Positions 24,579 to 39,500 of a DNA stretch of 64,000 bases are shown here, in pieces (the first letter of the stretch is position 1; each line of letters starts with the position of its first letter). The stretch is from Anticarsia gemmatalis (Eukaryota > Arthropoda > Insecta > Lepidoptera > Erebidae). The translations under genes and the position numbers were made by a program. Where the stretch lies: the NCBI RefSeq assembly GCF_050436995.1, contig NC_134766.1:9052001-9116000 (forward strand). The letters are read 5' to 3'. Below the pieces are notes generated by a model that had not been told where the DNA came from, ran no database searches, and saw only the letters and a list, made by a program, of their open reading frames with translations.

Positions 24579-27500
24579 TCACAGCCTAACGACACCTTGT
24601 ATGATATCGTCATACAATTTTTGGGTTAAAGGAACATATTCTCCTGATTTTTGGTCTAAGAAGTATATTGGATCTGGATGTAGACTTGGAGTGAAACTCT
24701 GTTCCATGAGTTCTTTCTTCTTGAGCTTGAAGGTGGAAGTAAGAGGTGGTTCTGGCAGTATCCTCACGAAGAGGGGTCTGGCGTACGCTGGGAGGGAAGA
24801 CTTGAGACCTTTGGCTAAAGATACCAGGTCAACAGACTTGTTAGGATCTGCTATAGCTGCCATACCGGCTTTGCCTTCTACGTTCGGTATCTGTAAATAA
24901 AAAAAGGATTGCTGAAGACGTTAAATACCATATTTTTGACGGCCCCCGTAGGGCAGTAGTAAAGGTGGTCACTACGCTACTACTGGTTCGCTGGAAGGTC
25001 GTTGGTTCGTTTCCGCGCGAAACAAATATTTGTGCAAACGACAAATATTTTGAGTTCCATATACTTTGAGTACTTTTATTTGTATGTTTGTACAAATAAA
25101 TTTACAAATAATTAATTAAAAAACATCCTGTAACGTCTCCAAAACATAGATTCACGTTCTCGAAGGTTCCCTTACAAGGCATCCGCTGGGAAAGTAGTAA
25201 TAGAATAATTTAAGTATGTTTTACCTGGACTCCATAAACGATAGCATCTTTGAGTCCTATCAGCGTGCTAAGTACTCCTTCCACTTCTGCTGTAGACACA
25301 TTCTCGCCACGCCACCTGAAGTAGATCAAAAAGGAAGTTAAAATGAGATATTTGGCAATACCGGCCAGTTTTATTGAAAACTGCCAATGGGACAGGAGTT
25401 TTTAAAGGAAACGGGTCCGTACTATACAGGCAAAACTCTCTATTCCAAAAATCTTAAAGCTCTTTGAGGCGGTTACTGCTACGAAAGACGAGAAGTCAGA
25501 TCTTTCACCGATGGTTTACGTAATCGTAGAGGTCTATGACCTCAACTTCTTAACTCTGAGCAATCACTGGAAATTTCGTAACAAAAAGATATTTTTTTGG
25601 TCCAATCCGGGGTTCTAACCCGAGACCTCTTTACGACAGTTACAAGCACCACTTGATGCACCATAAATTAAGCAGTAATTACTAGTACTAAAAGTTAAAA
25701 GTACCAGGCTGTCATAAGTACTTAAGAGCTTACCTGAAAGTGTCTCCAGTGCGGTCTTTAAAGTAGAAGTATCCATAATGGTCCATGACGAGTACATCTC
25801 CCGTGTTAAAATAACAGTCTCCTTCTGTCCTCACGTTACGAACCATCTTCTTTTCTGAAGCACTCTTGTCCGAATAACCAGAGAATGTTAGGATTGCTTT
25901 CCTTTTATCTATTTTACCTAGCAGAAGACCTGTGAAAATAAAATGCTGGTTTTTGAGTCGGTTATGATCAACATATGTTTTGTTTGTTTTTTTTGTTTTT
26001 TTTTAAAAGACAACTCCCGCACTAAGAATTGCTTTTGTGTCGCGGGGACTTTTACAAACATACAAACAACGGACACAAAGCACAACCAGACCCGAAGCAA
26101 TTATTTGTGGATCGCACAAATAATTGCTCCGTGTGGGAATCGAACCCACGACCTCCCGTTGCAGTGGTATCAGGCGTGGCGACCTAAACCACTGCGCCAC
26201 GGAGGCAGTCATCATCATATGTACAGGTAATTAATTCATAAAATCACGCTTTCTTCCCGTAGGGGTATGCAGAGACCGGAAAACGGTTATGTCAATTTGG
26301 TGTTAAAATTATTCAAGCCCTTACTGTAATGACTGCTACTGTATTGATTAAAAACTAGACGGCTACCTATCTAAAAATTGTCTACGCCAAAGTTTAGTAA
26401 AGGTGCCCAACTGGTGCATTACCACCCCCTTGGGCCGTGACGCCTCTGGTTAATCTATTCTAAATTAGTGGGCCTTAGATTTAAATACATCTATAGACAT
26501 TATTTACCTGGTTCATGGGGTCCACATTGGATACACCTTCCATTGCTGTTTCTTAGAATTTCCCCAGTTATTTCATCACATCTGAAATATAACAATTAAA
26601 AATTGCAGTAACCAAATTTTTATCATTTTATACCTTTTTCAGTTAATAGATAAATATTAAACAACTTACTTGACTAAAGTGAGCGGATAGATTGTAGCAA
26701 ACATTCTGCTCAAGAAGCCAATTGCACCAACTTTTGAGTCCAAATTCACTGAAAGCAAGAATAAATACTATAAAATTTTGTCATAGAATTATTCAAATTA
26801 ACTATTAAGGGATTCCTGATTGAGGCAAAGTTAAGGAGGCCCCTATAAATACAAATAAAATAAATATTCATGGTTCTTTCACGAAGAAATTGAACCGACA
26901 ACCTCCGTAATAGTTACGGCGAGATGACCATCTCTTAACAATTACTGCCTCTGTGGTTCGTTCGGTAGTATATCTGACTGCTGAGCACGAGGTCCCGGGT
27001 TCGATACCAAGGTCGAACATAGAACTATTTGTCATTTTATAATTTACTAGCTGACCTTTACAACTTCGCTTGCGTCACATAAGAGAGAATGGGTCATAAT
27101 TTTCCCCGTTTTCGTAACATTTTTTACTGGTACTCTGCTCCTATTGGTCGTAGCGTGATTATATATAGCCAATAGCCTTCCTCAATAAATGGGCTATCTA
27201 ACACAAAAGAATTTTTCAAATCTGACTGGTAGTTCCTGAGATTAGCGGGTTCAAACAAACAAACAAACAAACAATCTCTTCATTATTATAGATTTCTTAC
27301 CAAGATTGCTATTTCCCTCAGTAGCTCCATAGAACTCCAGCACCCGTTTGACTCCGAACCTCTGGACGTACTCCTCCCAGATCTGAGGTCTTAACCCGTT
27401 GCCGAACACCACCTTCACCTTGTGCGCCCGGTCGTTAGGACCCGGCGGGACTGCGAGCAAGTAACGACAGATCTCGCCTATGTATTGAGCAGCCTGCAAA

Positions 27501-30500
27501 GAATAAAAAGAAGTTATTATTATCCCAAAGGTATGCTTAAGTAGTGTCATGCAGAGAGGATTAATGAATGTATAATAACGAAGAAAGACTGTGTCAGTAG
27601 TGCGCACACTGGTCGGTAAACGACCTGTGGGTTAAGCAAACTTTGGCGCGGTCATTCCATAGATGGGTGACCGCATATTGGTATGAACTGGGCGTCTACG
27701 TGCTTCGGACGACACGTAAAAATTCGGTCCCGGTTGTTGTCAATTAAGATAGCAGTCGTTAAGCTATGTCAAAGGCCTTCGGGCTTGAACAACTTTTGAT
27801 ACTAGGTTGACCACTAACCATACGATAAGAAGAAGAAGAATAATTAAGCTTTAAGAATAATTTAAAACTCACAGTGCATCCATGTTTAGCCGCATCAGCC
27901 CAGTAATTGGTAGCAGAGAACTTCTTCCTCAATACGACAGTCAGTCCAGATATGATGGCCAGACCTGCGCCTAGTACCCCGCCAGCTGTGTGGTGAAGAG
28001 GTAGCGGGTCATACACCACGTCCGCAGAAGTTAACTGTGCGGCTCTCTGCACTCCTAGTGGTATTAACATGTATCTGAGGGAGAAAGAGATATTTTAGTT
28101 TGCTTGCCGTATAATATATGTATAACCTATCGACAGTTTTAGGGAATATACTTGTAAACTCTGGTAGACCTAACTTTAATGACGATTACTAGACATACAT
28201 ACTTGAAAACCTTTTTTATATTAACGATTGTTTTAGATAAATTTTCCACTATCAGATAACACACAGACACACAGACATTTTGTCAAAATCTAACTCTCAT
28301 TCATTAGGTTGCCATAGCATCTAAACTTAATTTTATTCGAAACGTATCCCATTAGGAAAATTATCTCGCTCATCTTTCGAGAATTACATTTTATTAAATG
28401 CACCAAAAAATTGGTTCCTAAGCCATCCGCTAAGGGCGCTGACAAACGTTTCATACAAAATTTATAACAAAATGACTATAGCTAACCATTTGTCGGAAGT
28501 CGTTTATGGTAGGGAAACATGCTAAGTATTAATTAATAATTAATTCTACTATTTAATAACCTTTCACTTGTGCTTCCCAAATTACTACAGTTTTAATCCC
28601 ACTCACCTAATATTAGTAATGACAGCAGCCTTAGGGAATCCAGTTGTGCCACTAGTGTAGATATACAACACGGTGTCCCGTGGCGTCGCCCGTCCCGCGT
28701 CGACCACGGGATCGGAGGACATCTCTTTAAGCTCGGCTGCAAGGGGAGCGGTGTCTTGCAGTACCGGGGCAATCTCGCGATCAGGAGTGTTGAATTGAAA
28801 CAACGGGATGTCCGGGATTTCGTGTTGTATTTCTTTTATCACTGTAAAATGAAATAATTTGTTTAGTATGTCCCACTGCTGGGCAAGGGTCTCCTCCCGT
28901 AATGATGAAGGGATTAGGCCTTGAGTCCACCACGCTGACCAATTGCGGGTTGGGTACTTTGCATACCTTCAAGAAATGTTTTAAAGAACTCTCAGGCAAG
29001 GTTGCATCACGATGTTTTCCCTCACCGTTGGAACGAGTGATAATTATTTCTAATACACACTTAACTTTGAAAAGTCATAGGTGTGTTGCCTCGGTTTCGA
29101 GGTATCGACTTATACCACACGGCTATCACTGCTGCTGTATAGTATAGCCGTTTTTTCTTTAAGTTTAAAATGTGGTTGACCGCCACTGCGGTCAGGATGT
29201 TAGTGTATACTATTGCTGCTCTTGTAGGTCTCGAATTCGATTCTCAGGACAGACTACATTATGTATATTAAACTAGGTACTTTCATTTAAAGTTATGTAA
29301 AGTGTTCCAAATGCAGAAGCATAGTAAATAAAGCTAAATAGACTATAAATAAATGAAACATATTACATACAATGTACTTACTTAATCAATGATTCCAATC
29401 ACATAGTGGTTACGAAACATAACATTAATTTGCAAGTATTAGAACGTGTTCGAACGTCATTGAATTATATTAAGAGGACAGACTTAGTAACAACATCTAA
29501 CCTTTATTAAGATTTACTATAAAATAGATACGAAGAATTTTAAACAATTGCGACCAATGGCAGAAAATAAATGATTAGAATATATTGATAGGGATTTTTT
29601 TTGATAGAATGGGTATGTTAATCCTCTGCCACGCCACTACCATTGTCTCGGGAGATCGTGGGTTCGATTCTCACACGGGACAATTATTTGTGCAATACAC
29701 AAATAATTGTTTCGGGTCTTCTTGTACACTATGTCCGTTGTTTGTATGTTTGTAAAAGGCGCAAAAGCAATGCTTAGTGTGGGAGTTCTCAAAACAGAAG
29801 TAAACGTTATGATATGATTTTTTATATCGCGGCAAACACTGTACCTAGCAGTCACTAGCATTACACCTATCATGTACCAGGAGATCATGACTACAAAAGT
29901 GCTTACCTTCACTCATCTCATCGCCGAAAATAAGTGCTTTGCAGCCCGCACACCTCAAGCAATGAATCAGCTGAGCTCCCTTTAAATTGTTGTTTATCAG
30001 AGCAGCGACTACTCTGATCTTGGCTAACCCTAGCCAGATGAACACGTACTCTGGCTGTGTTTCCATGAACACGGCGATCACTTCACCAGGCTTGAAGCCT
30101 TGGCGTTTGAAGTACCAAGATATACGGTTGCTTAGTTCGTCTCCCTGAAAAGTGGTATTGTTTCCTTTAATAAGTTGAACTTGCGCACGATGGGTTCCGT
30201 ATTTATAAAACGGCAAAAAAAAACACCCTGAACACCCCAGAATCCCCGAAATTTCCAGTATTTGTGTAAATTTCAAGTGTCTATCGCGGTTCATGAGATA
30301 TACGAGATAGCCTGGTGACAGACAGACAGCGAAGTTTCAGTAATAGGATTCCGTTTTTGCCATTTGGGTGCGGACCCCTACAATCGTGACTGAGATGTTA
30401 TGTCACAAAGGTAAAGCTATCCAGAAGATAGAGCTGCGGTTAATTAAAGCTTAAAACATAGCCGGAAGAATTGAACATACATAATGTATGTACTAGGCTG

Positions 30501-33500
30501 TCATAAAACAGAAGAGTTACCTCTCTGAAAGTCAGTGCCCTGTTGTCCATGACGAAGGCCTTCTTGTCTGCGTTGGCCTTGGCTACCTCGTTCCACCGGG
30601 AGACCACGGTCTTTCCTTGACGCTCCCATAACCAAATCCTGAAGATTGTGTATAGCAAGACTCGAAGACCCCTGAAATAAAAGTGTAAGATGGTTATAGA
30701 ACTTCAAATCTATACATATAAAATTTCCTGACTGGCTGATTGATTGACTGACTGATAATCATTGCACAGAACCACAGAAGTAATAAACATGAAATTTGGC
30801 CAAGGTATGCCTTTTATGATGTAGGCACACCCTAAGAAATGATTTTTCTGGAATCCTCCCCTAGAGGGCTAAAAAAGGGGATGTAAGTTTGCATGGAAGA
30901 TTTTCAAGGGCTATTTTTATTCCCAACCTATAAGTAGTCCGACAAAACGGAGGTGGACTTATTACGCCTCCGACTAGATTACTAATGGCCTAATCCCTCC
31001 CTCATTACGGGACCCTCGCCAAGCAATGGGATATTAATGGGTATTTTTTTTTTATTTTAAACCTATTTAATTATTTTTATATTCAACCTTTCAAAATCGC
31101 AATAAGTTTTCTCATGGTCATTTAAATATCATGGCAATATAATACTAAATAACGCCGAAATAAAAGAAATTGTTTTTTTTTGACATCTGAGCAATAAAAT
31201 TTGTTTAATACATATATGCTAAAATTATTTTCAAATAGAAGATGTATTTTAAAAATAAGAATTATTTATAACACCATTGTAAGTAAATTATTCCCAAATT
31301 TTTATTATTAAAGTAAGTATTAGTTTTTTTACGAGACATTTTAATTTATTTGTTTATTTTCACAATATAATAGTTAATATTTCTCTTTCATTAGTAATTA
31401 ATTATACAGTTGAGTTTCTTTATTAATCCGATGCAATTAACAATAATAATGGTTGATAAACGACTCGAATAGTCGACAGAATTTAGATTTCTTTGTGCAT
31501 GTTTTTTGTGTCCATATTTTCTGTTAATGTGTAAGTATTATTTTAGCTTTTCCTAGTAGCACGAGAGTTTGACGTTTAAAATGTACTGCGTAAATAGTTC
31601 CTGCGGCGCCCGCTGGAGGCGCTGATCAGATTTCATCCAAAATTTCTAGATAGCCGCAGAGAAATAGTAGCTAGTAGTAGTAGAGAATCGCGCTACAGTA
31701 AAACAACATTTCTGAATTAATATTGTCCCTACATTCCCAGTTCCCACATGCAATCTACTACAGACCAGGCACACATAAACGTGACGTAGTTACATAACAC
31801 TTCGATGACGAGCGCTCGCCTGTTCGAGCAATCATTCAATCATTGGAAGTAAGGACCGACATCGCGACACCTCGTGCGTACATCTTGTTGCTTGCTGCTA
31901 TCCTGGTGTAATGACAGCCATCCGGAGTACCTTTATTGATGGGCTGTTTACGTTTTTGCTACAATAGGTCTCGTACGAGAGTCCAAACTCTAACCAGAGT
32001 ACGAGTTTAGTGCATGTTAAAGTGGTTAAAATTGTAAACTGTAAAAATTTAACGTTGTTTCATAGTTACAACATGCATTTTAGACAATAAGTAAAAAATT
32101 TTACTGACTTTATACCGTTTTACATTATATAATTGCATAGTCTGTCAGGATTTCAAAGACACACAAAAAGGGCAAACGACATTTGTACTATTTTCTGCGT
32201 TATGAAGTGAAGAAACGCTAACCTTTAGAAAATGCTGCTGTGCTCATGAAAAAGTCTTACAAACGCTTTATCGCGTAAACATCACAAATAAACAAAAAAA
32301 GCTATTCAAAATTAGTAAACCATAATTTCGTACACTTAATTATTGTCTAGTAACAAAGTCTTTAAAAGGTCAACAGAAGCCAAAATCATTAGATTCAATA
32401 ATTAACTTTTTAGGGATTTTCGACTCACTATTTTAACTGTCAGCGTTGACATTGCGGTGTTTCATTACTATTGTATGTATGGGAAAAGTAGCAGTTGTCG
32501 CCAAAGTTATGGAATATCATCTAATCTTTGCCTCGATTCTCTACTACTATCGACTACCGACAACCGAACTGTCATCGAATTGTATGAAAATCTGATCAGC
32601 GTCTCTGACGGGTGTCGTAGGAAACTTTTTGGCAGTACATTCTAAATGTCAAAATTTCGATAGCTAGCCGGTTGTCGGTAGTCGATAGTGGTAGAGAATC
32701 GAGGTACTTATCGCAAACATTTCTGTTGCAAAATATGTTGCGGTGATGCACCTTAGTGTCGGACCATTTAGAACAGATTTCTAGTAAGCACTAGAGCGAA
32801 CGCATCCCCCGGTTAATCGTTTGCAATGTACTAGGAGCTCAGGAGAGGCGAAGAGGCCAAGGTCCAACGGGCAATTGCCGCGGACACCTTGTGGCCGTAC
32901 AATAGAGAGCTATCAACCGCGTCCGGCGTTTCAGATTACTTGTTCCATATTATGTATACCTAGTAGTTTAGAAGTATTACTATGTTCCCAAATGGGGACA
33001 GGGAAACTTCTAGAAGGAAATTAAATTATTCTTACGTCGTTTATAAGAGGGGATAGGCTGATGTTTACAAAACGTCACTTTTGTGTAGTATTACCAGCCC
33101 ACGCCGGCTTCACACGAGTTGAAAAGATATTTATGATATAGGTACCTAGTACTTAAACTAAACTTTCCCCGGAAACCGCTCTACCTATTGATTAAAACCG
33201 AACATGAAAATCCGTTTAGTGCATTTTGAACAGACGCAACGAGACGATTATAAATATATAATGATGTAGCAAAATATACCAAAAGTAGCATATAGAGATC
33301 GAAACGAGTCGTTCTTTCATCTCTGCCGATCCCTCAGGAGTATAGCGTAATTGTGTATGTATGACCTACATGATTGCACTCAAGCTGAACTAAATGATAG
33401 TAATCAACATTAATTTATAAGGGCGACCGGTGCACTCCAATTAACTCTGGCCTTATACCTTATCGAAACGAAACGTCATTACGTATGTGGGTTGAAAAAC

Positions 33501-36500
33501 AAGAATATTTTCTATATTTATTAATGAAAATTAACTACACTGCGATAAGTTATAAAAAAATATAGGAAAAATACTACTATTATATGTATAGTACTAACAT
33601 TGTTAATGGCGAAACGTAGGTGTATTTACCTCTGCCTATACTACTATTTAAGGCCAGTTTCTTCATCAAAAGTAACAGCCAAAGTACAGGGGTAAAGTAA
33701 TAATGACATTAAAATTGTTTTTCACTAATTTACTGATCTTTATATATTATATAATTCTTCTGTAAGTGTGTATGTCACTGAACTTCTCTTAAACGACTGG
33801 ACCGATTTTGATGATTTTTTTGTGTGTGTTCAAGGGGATTTGAGAATGGTTTAGATTCACAATTTTGTCCGCTGGACAATGTTTTTTTTAATTATTTTTT
33901 AATTTATTAGTAACGTGTAGACAGGACAACGTCTGTCGGGTCCGCTAGTAGTTCTATAAAGAAACAGGTCTACCTTTACTACACAAATGTCAAGTAAAAG
34001 TCAATGGTTTAGACATTACTTCAGTATGTATGAAGAACTCGAACTCGAGGCACTCATAGGCAGTTGCGCTCACCGTTTGGTTAACGATCAGTGAGTTAAG
34101 CAACCTTTGGCGCGGTCATTCTACAGATGGGTGACATAGTGGTATTTGAACTGGGCGTCTGCGTGCTTCGGATGGCACGTAAATAGTCGGTCCCGGTTGT
34201 TTTCTTATTATAACAGTCGTTAAGCCATGTCAAAGGCCTTTCGGGCAGCTTGAACAACTTTGACACTAGGTTGACCACTAACCATACCACAGAATAATAA
34301 GTACTAAAGTAACCATACGACAGAATAGATGTATGAAGAAACTAGCCTTAGTAAGCAAATGCTAAAATTGATTTTAAGCCATCATACGTTTACTTTATCC
34401 AATATAGGAATATTGCTGCATCCGGTGCAACCCCATGCATACAATTTGACCCTCGAAATGTCATTGTAAAGTTAACCATAGATTATAATAATACAACTAT
34501 TGATTAAGGACCCTTTCTGATTGATAGATCATGCGGGTGGAATAGAGCTCAGCAATTTTGGTACATTTTATTTATTGGGAACACAAAACACACGAATAAG
34601 AAATAGTGAATAGAAATAGTGAAGAATATTTCTGGTTATAATTTAGAATGAGTACCAGGTTTGCATAACGGTCAAGAAGTTCGAAATAGCCCTCTTCATG
34701 AAATCTACAGAAGTTTGCAAAAACACAACGCTTTAAAAAATCCGACTCCGAAGCAAAATATTGTGAAACAAAATAGAATTTTTATTTTTCGTGCTTTTTA
34801 TGCCTACGAGTTTTTTTTCATAAATGTAGGCAAAGTTAAGACGTTTTTTAAGGAATACTCTTTAATTTTGTACTACTATTGTAGGTATACGTATTTGCAG
34901 ATCATACAATTGTACATGCAGATCATCCAATAAAAAAGATACAGTTAAGGTACATTAAAAAACAGACGAATTAAAACGTCCTCCTTTTTTAAGCTGCCTA
35001 AAAACGGCAGAAAATGTTTCATAGAAAAGGGCTAACTAGTTGCAATGGCATTGCATAGACGTTTAAATATCAATGAACTCTACATATGATAAAGCTGCCT
35101 CATTATCTGTAACAGGTTATCATAATAATAATGATTTGCTTATCAACTTACTCTCGGAGTCTCGGTTAAATATGTAGTAAATAATAATGTCATGTCTCAC
35201 ATTTATGTGTATTCTATTCTTAAATCCATACAAATAACAAACACTTACATATTTGTTTTATATGGACGACGACACTGCTAAAGTGCTAAACCATTTTAGA
35301 TAGATACTAGCTGACCCGCGCAACTTCGCTTGCGTCACATAAGAGAGAATGGTTAAAATTTTCCCCGTTTTTGTAACATTTTTTACTGGTACTCTGCTCC
35401 TATTGGTCGTAGCGTGATGATATATAGTCTATAGCCTTCCTCAATAAATGGGCTATCTAACAGTGAAATAATTTTTCAAATCGGACCAGTAGTTCCTGAG
35501 ATTAGCGCGTTCAAACAAACAAACTCTTCAGCTTTATAATATTAGTATAGATTAGAAAAGCCTAATTTTGACTAAAAATTAACATTTGCGCGAGATGCGG
35601 GTTTGAGATTTTTGCTTTTTGAACTTAAAAGAATTTATTTTTTACAGATAGCCAAATTCGTAAATTACATTATTTTAAAATACATAATTTTTAACGTTAC
35701 GATATTTTTTAAGATCGAATAGAATATCTCTTTGCTCTTATACAAAAGCATTGAAAATTCGCCTAAAAAACAATACAGTGTAATAAAGGTCAAATTTCAA
35801 AGTCCATGTTCGAAGTTTAACCTTTAGACCTTTTATTCATAATTTAACAGGATTCTTCCGAATTGTTCCAGCAAAACAAACAAATATAGCCAGTAGCATG
35901 CAAAGAATGCAACAGAATCCCTCCATTGTATCGGAATGTAAAGAATGGCGGACTTCGGACCGCTCGCAAGTACCAGGGCGCTATGAATGAACAGAGCTCT
36001 AAGACATGCGACACCGCACCGACCTTTGTACCGTTTGTACTGATAGTAATAACATCGATGCGATAGAAATTGGGCTGCTATTGCGATGTTTATCGAAAGT
36101 TAGGTTTCTATCGAGTTAAAGTCATTTTTGAACGAAGTAAAGTTTTTGTTACGCTAGTGTTTAAGAATTGATTATATATATAATAATAATAATAGTAATT
36201 GCTCAGGTGAAATAAAGACGAATTGCGTTTTATGAAATAACAAAAACAACATTTAATGCCTTTACTTCTACTTAATAATATTACATTTCCATTTAAAATA
36301 AATCAGGCGAAACTGTCTAAAATTTTATCATCGCTGTCATGTTACACTGACAGTTTAAAAGTTCCATAGATTCTATACTGCATAAACAATAACAATATAA
36401 CCTTTATATCTCCCACCCTTGGAGAGAACAACATCACAATGATTGTTCGATCAAGAGCTACTCATCACTGGAGTTAACTTTGTAACATGGTAGAAGTTTG

Positions 36501-39500
36501 ACTCTGCCTTCTTATATCCAGTATCAACTTCATAGATTGAATTTGAAATCTTCCTTAGGATTTTATATGGTCCAATCCTTAACTCATCCATTTTCTTCCT
36601 ATTTAGCCGGTTCCTATTTTCTACATATACTCTATCACCTTCTTTAAACTCATATTCTTTTCTTTTTAGCTCGTATATTTTTTTATTATTGTTGTGAGAT
36701 TTTATTGAATTTTCAAATGCTAGTTTTCTGTCTTGTTCAAGGTCTTCTACTGTACATCTTGATTTCAATTCCAGTGGCAAAATATCAATTTTCTCTCCTT
36801 CCAGAAGATATTTTGGGGTAAACTTTGTAACTGTATGTTCTGTTTCGTTATATTTTTCTACACATTTTTGTGCTATAGTTGTCCATGCTGTTTTCTTGTT
36901 TTCTTCATTTATTTTACACCGTATCCTATTTACTAAAGTTTGGTTTAGCCTTTCATTAAGACCATTTGAAAATGGTGCGTCTACAGCAGTGAATACCATT
37001 GTTATGTTTTTCTTCTTCAAGAAGTCTTTAAATTCTTTGGAATTTATGCCAGGATATTGGTCTGTTAATAGCATGTCTATACTATTGTTTTGTGTCACTT
37101 TTTCTATCAACTTGATGAAATCACTGGAGTTTTGATTCTTTGATGTCAAAATGTATGCATATCGTGTAAAATGATCAACCAAGAGATGTAAGTATTTTTT
37201 TGTAGACCTTGATCCTCCAAAACCTCCAATTGTGTCAATGGATACAATTTCGAAAGGGCGTGTTGCTGGTCCTAAATGGGACATCAAACCAAATTTTGGA
37301 TTTCTTCTTGATTTGTTTTTTATACAAATATCACATTCTTCACAGAGTTTCTTAATATTCGTGATGATATTTTTTGCTGTATAGAAAGGAGTTATTTTAT
37401 TTATCATTTGAGTTCTCCCAATGTGGCAATAAGTATTGTGGACATTTTTAATTAGTGTTTTGCTAAATGCTTCTGATAGTACAATTTTTTTCGTTCTTTT
37501 ATTCTTTTTGTAATAAATGTTATTTTCCAGTATAAACTTTGTTTTTTCGCCTTGTACATTTAAATTTGTATCTTGGTCTTTTTTTATATCTTGTATGTTA
37601 ATTATTAAGTTAACAACTTTCAAAAAATCTTCAGTATTGTCATTAGGTTCTAAGACTGGATTTCTACTTAAGCAGTCCGCTTCTTGATTTGACTGTCCTG
37701 GGTTATATATTATCTTAAAATTGTATTGCGATAAGTAATATGTCAAATCACCCAATTCCTCATCAGTTCTGGATTTAATATTAAGATTTTCTAATGGTTT
37801 ATGATCTGTGTATACTATGAAATCTTTATTCATAAGCCAGTGTTGCCAATATTTTAGAGCTTCTTTAATTGCCAAGCATTCCAAATATATAGCCTTTTTT
37901 TTCTTTTGAGTGTGGGTCAATTTTTTTGAGAAATAAGCTACAGGTTTATTTATTCCGTTTTCATCTTCCTGTTTTAACACAGCTCCAACCCCTTGAATGC
38001 TGGCATCAGTGTATATTTTTATTGGCTGTTCTGGGTCTAATATTTTAAGAATTGGTTTTGAGCATAGTAAATCTTTTATTTTATCAAATGATTTTTGACA
38101 TTCTTTGGTCCATATAAATGTAACATCTTTCCGTAACAGATTATGTAGTGGTTCCAATATAATTGCATTGTGTGGTATAAATTTATGATAAAAATTTACT
38201 TTTCCCAGGAACTGGCGAATATTTTTCTTTGTTTCTGGAATGGGGAAGTTTCTGACAGCCGTTAAATAATCTTTGAGAGGTGTAACTGAATTTTTCCCTA
38301 TTATGTGTCCTAAATACTTGGCATGATTGTTTGCAAAAGTGCATTTCGAGAATTTCAGTCTAAATCCTTCTTTTAATATTGCATCAAGTAGTTTTGATAT
38401 ATGCGTTATGTGGTCTTCGAAACTTTTAGAAAAAACTAAGATATCATCTATGAAATTTACTGTAAAATCTGAGAGATTATATTTTCTTATTATATTTCTC
38501 AATATTCTTTGGAAAATAGCTGGTGCCGTCTTTAAACCAAATGGAAGGCATGTCCATTGAAAATGGCCTTCTTGTGTGACAAAAGCTGACTTATATCTAT
38601 CTTGAATTCTCAGTGGAATGGACCAAAATGCTGAATTTATGTCAAAAGTGGAGTAATATTCACAGTTCACAGTCTTTATCATCAAGTCTTCAATCAATGG
38701 GAACGGCTGTGACTGAGGGACAACAATTTTATTCAATTCTCGGAAATCAATACACAGTCTTGATCTTTTCCCATCTTCTTTCTTGTATGCTAAGGTGACT
38801 GGAGCTGCAAAAGGGCTATATGATTCCTCGATTAATTTTTTTTCCAATAGTTTTGATATTTGATTCTCAATTTCTTTTCTATCATCAGCTGTGCATCTAT
38901 ATGGGCGCTTACAGCAATATTGATCTACTGTCAAGTCTATGTGAGCTTCATAACCTCGTACTGTACCTACGTCGTATTTATCCTTAGCGAAGACTGGTTT
39001 GTATTTTTCTATTAATTTATCAATTTCAGTTTGTTTAGATAAATCTAGGTGGTTCACTGAAATTTCAAATTCTTTTAAATCAATATGTTCATTGAAGTTT
39101 ATTTCACATTGGTTTAAACAATTAATTTCTTGTTTCCATACCTCAGAGCTTAGGATCACATCTTGTTCATTTTTTTCACCTAGTACATCAGGAATTCTGA
39201 CATTCAACATATTTGTTTCAGAGTATTTATTTTTGTTATTCTTTTCATCTTGATTTTTATTCTCTTTGTTTGAATGATTACATTGTATTATATTCAATTT
39301 TTCATCTTGCATTAATCTGAATTTTTTTATGCAATCCAAACCAATGAGAAAATCATAGTGAAAATTTCCATCATCTATCACAAAAATATTCATTTCTCTT
39401 TCAATGTCATATATTCTTATTTTTAATGTCACCATACCTTTTGTTTTCTTATCACCATTAATAGTTTTCAAGTTTGCTGTTTGTTTATTAAGTGTGTTTT

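Larger units (their letters stand above)
30964..36178. other. large FATP intron, left part
   Basis: No exon was found. The stretch holds a SINE fragment (30964-31045), a MITE at 32531-32704, an element at 33741-33949, a 5S-derived SINE at 34062-34330 and a Helitron-like copy at 35306-35552. Small open frames at 32457, 32821 and 34661 are not recognisable. Confidence 0.55.

Noticed and set aside
26120..26212. tRNA gene candidates (box A/box B pairs) here and at 47.0, 47.8, 49.9 kb and elsewhere
   Set aside because: The heads lack a foldable anticodon arm with matching acceptor stem and are always joined to the same SINE body, so they are SINE promoters rather than tRNA genes.
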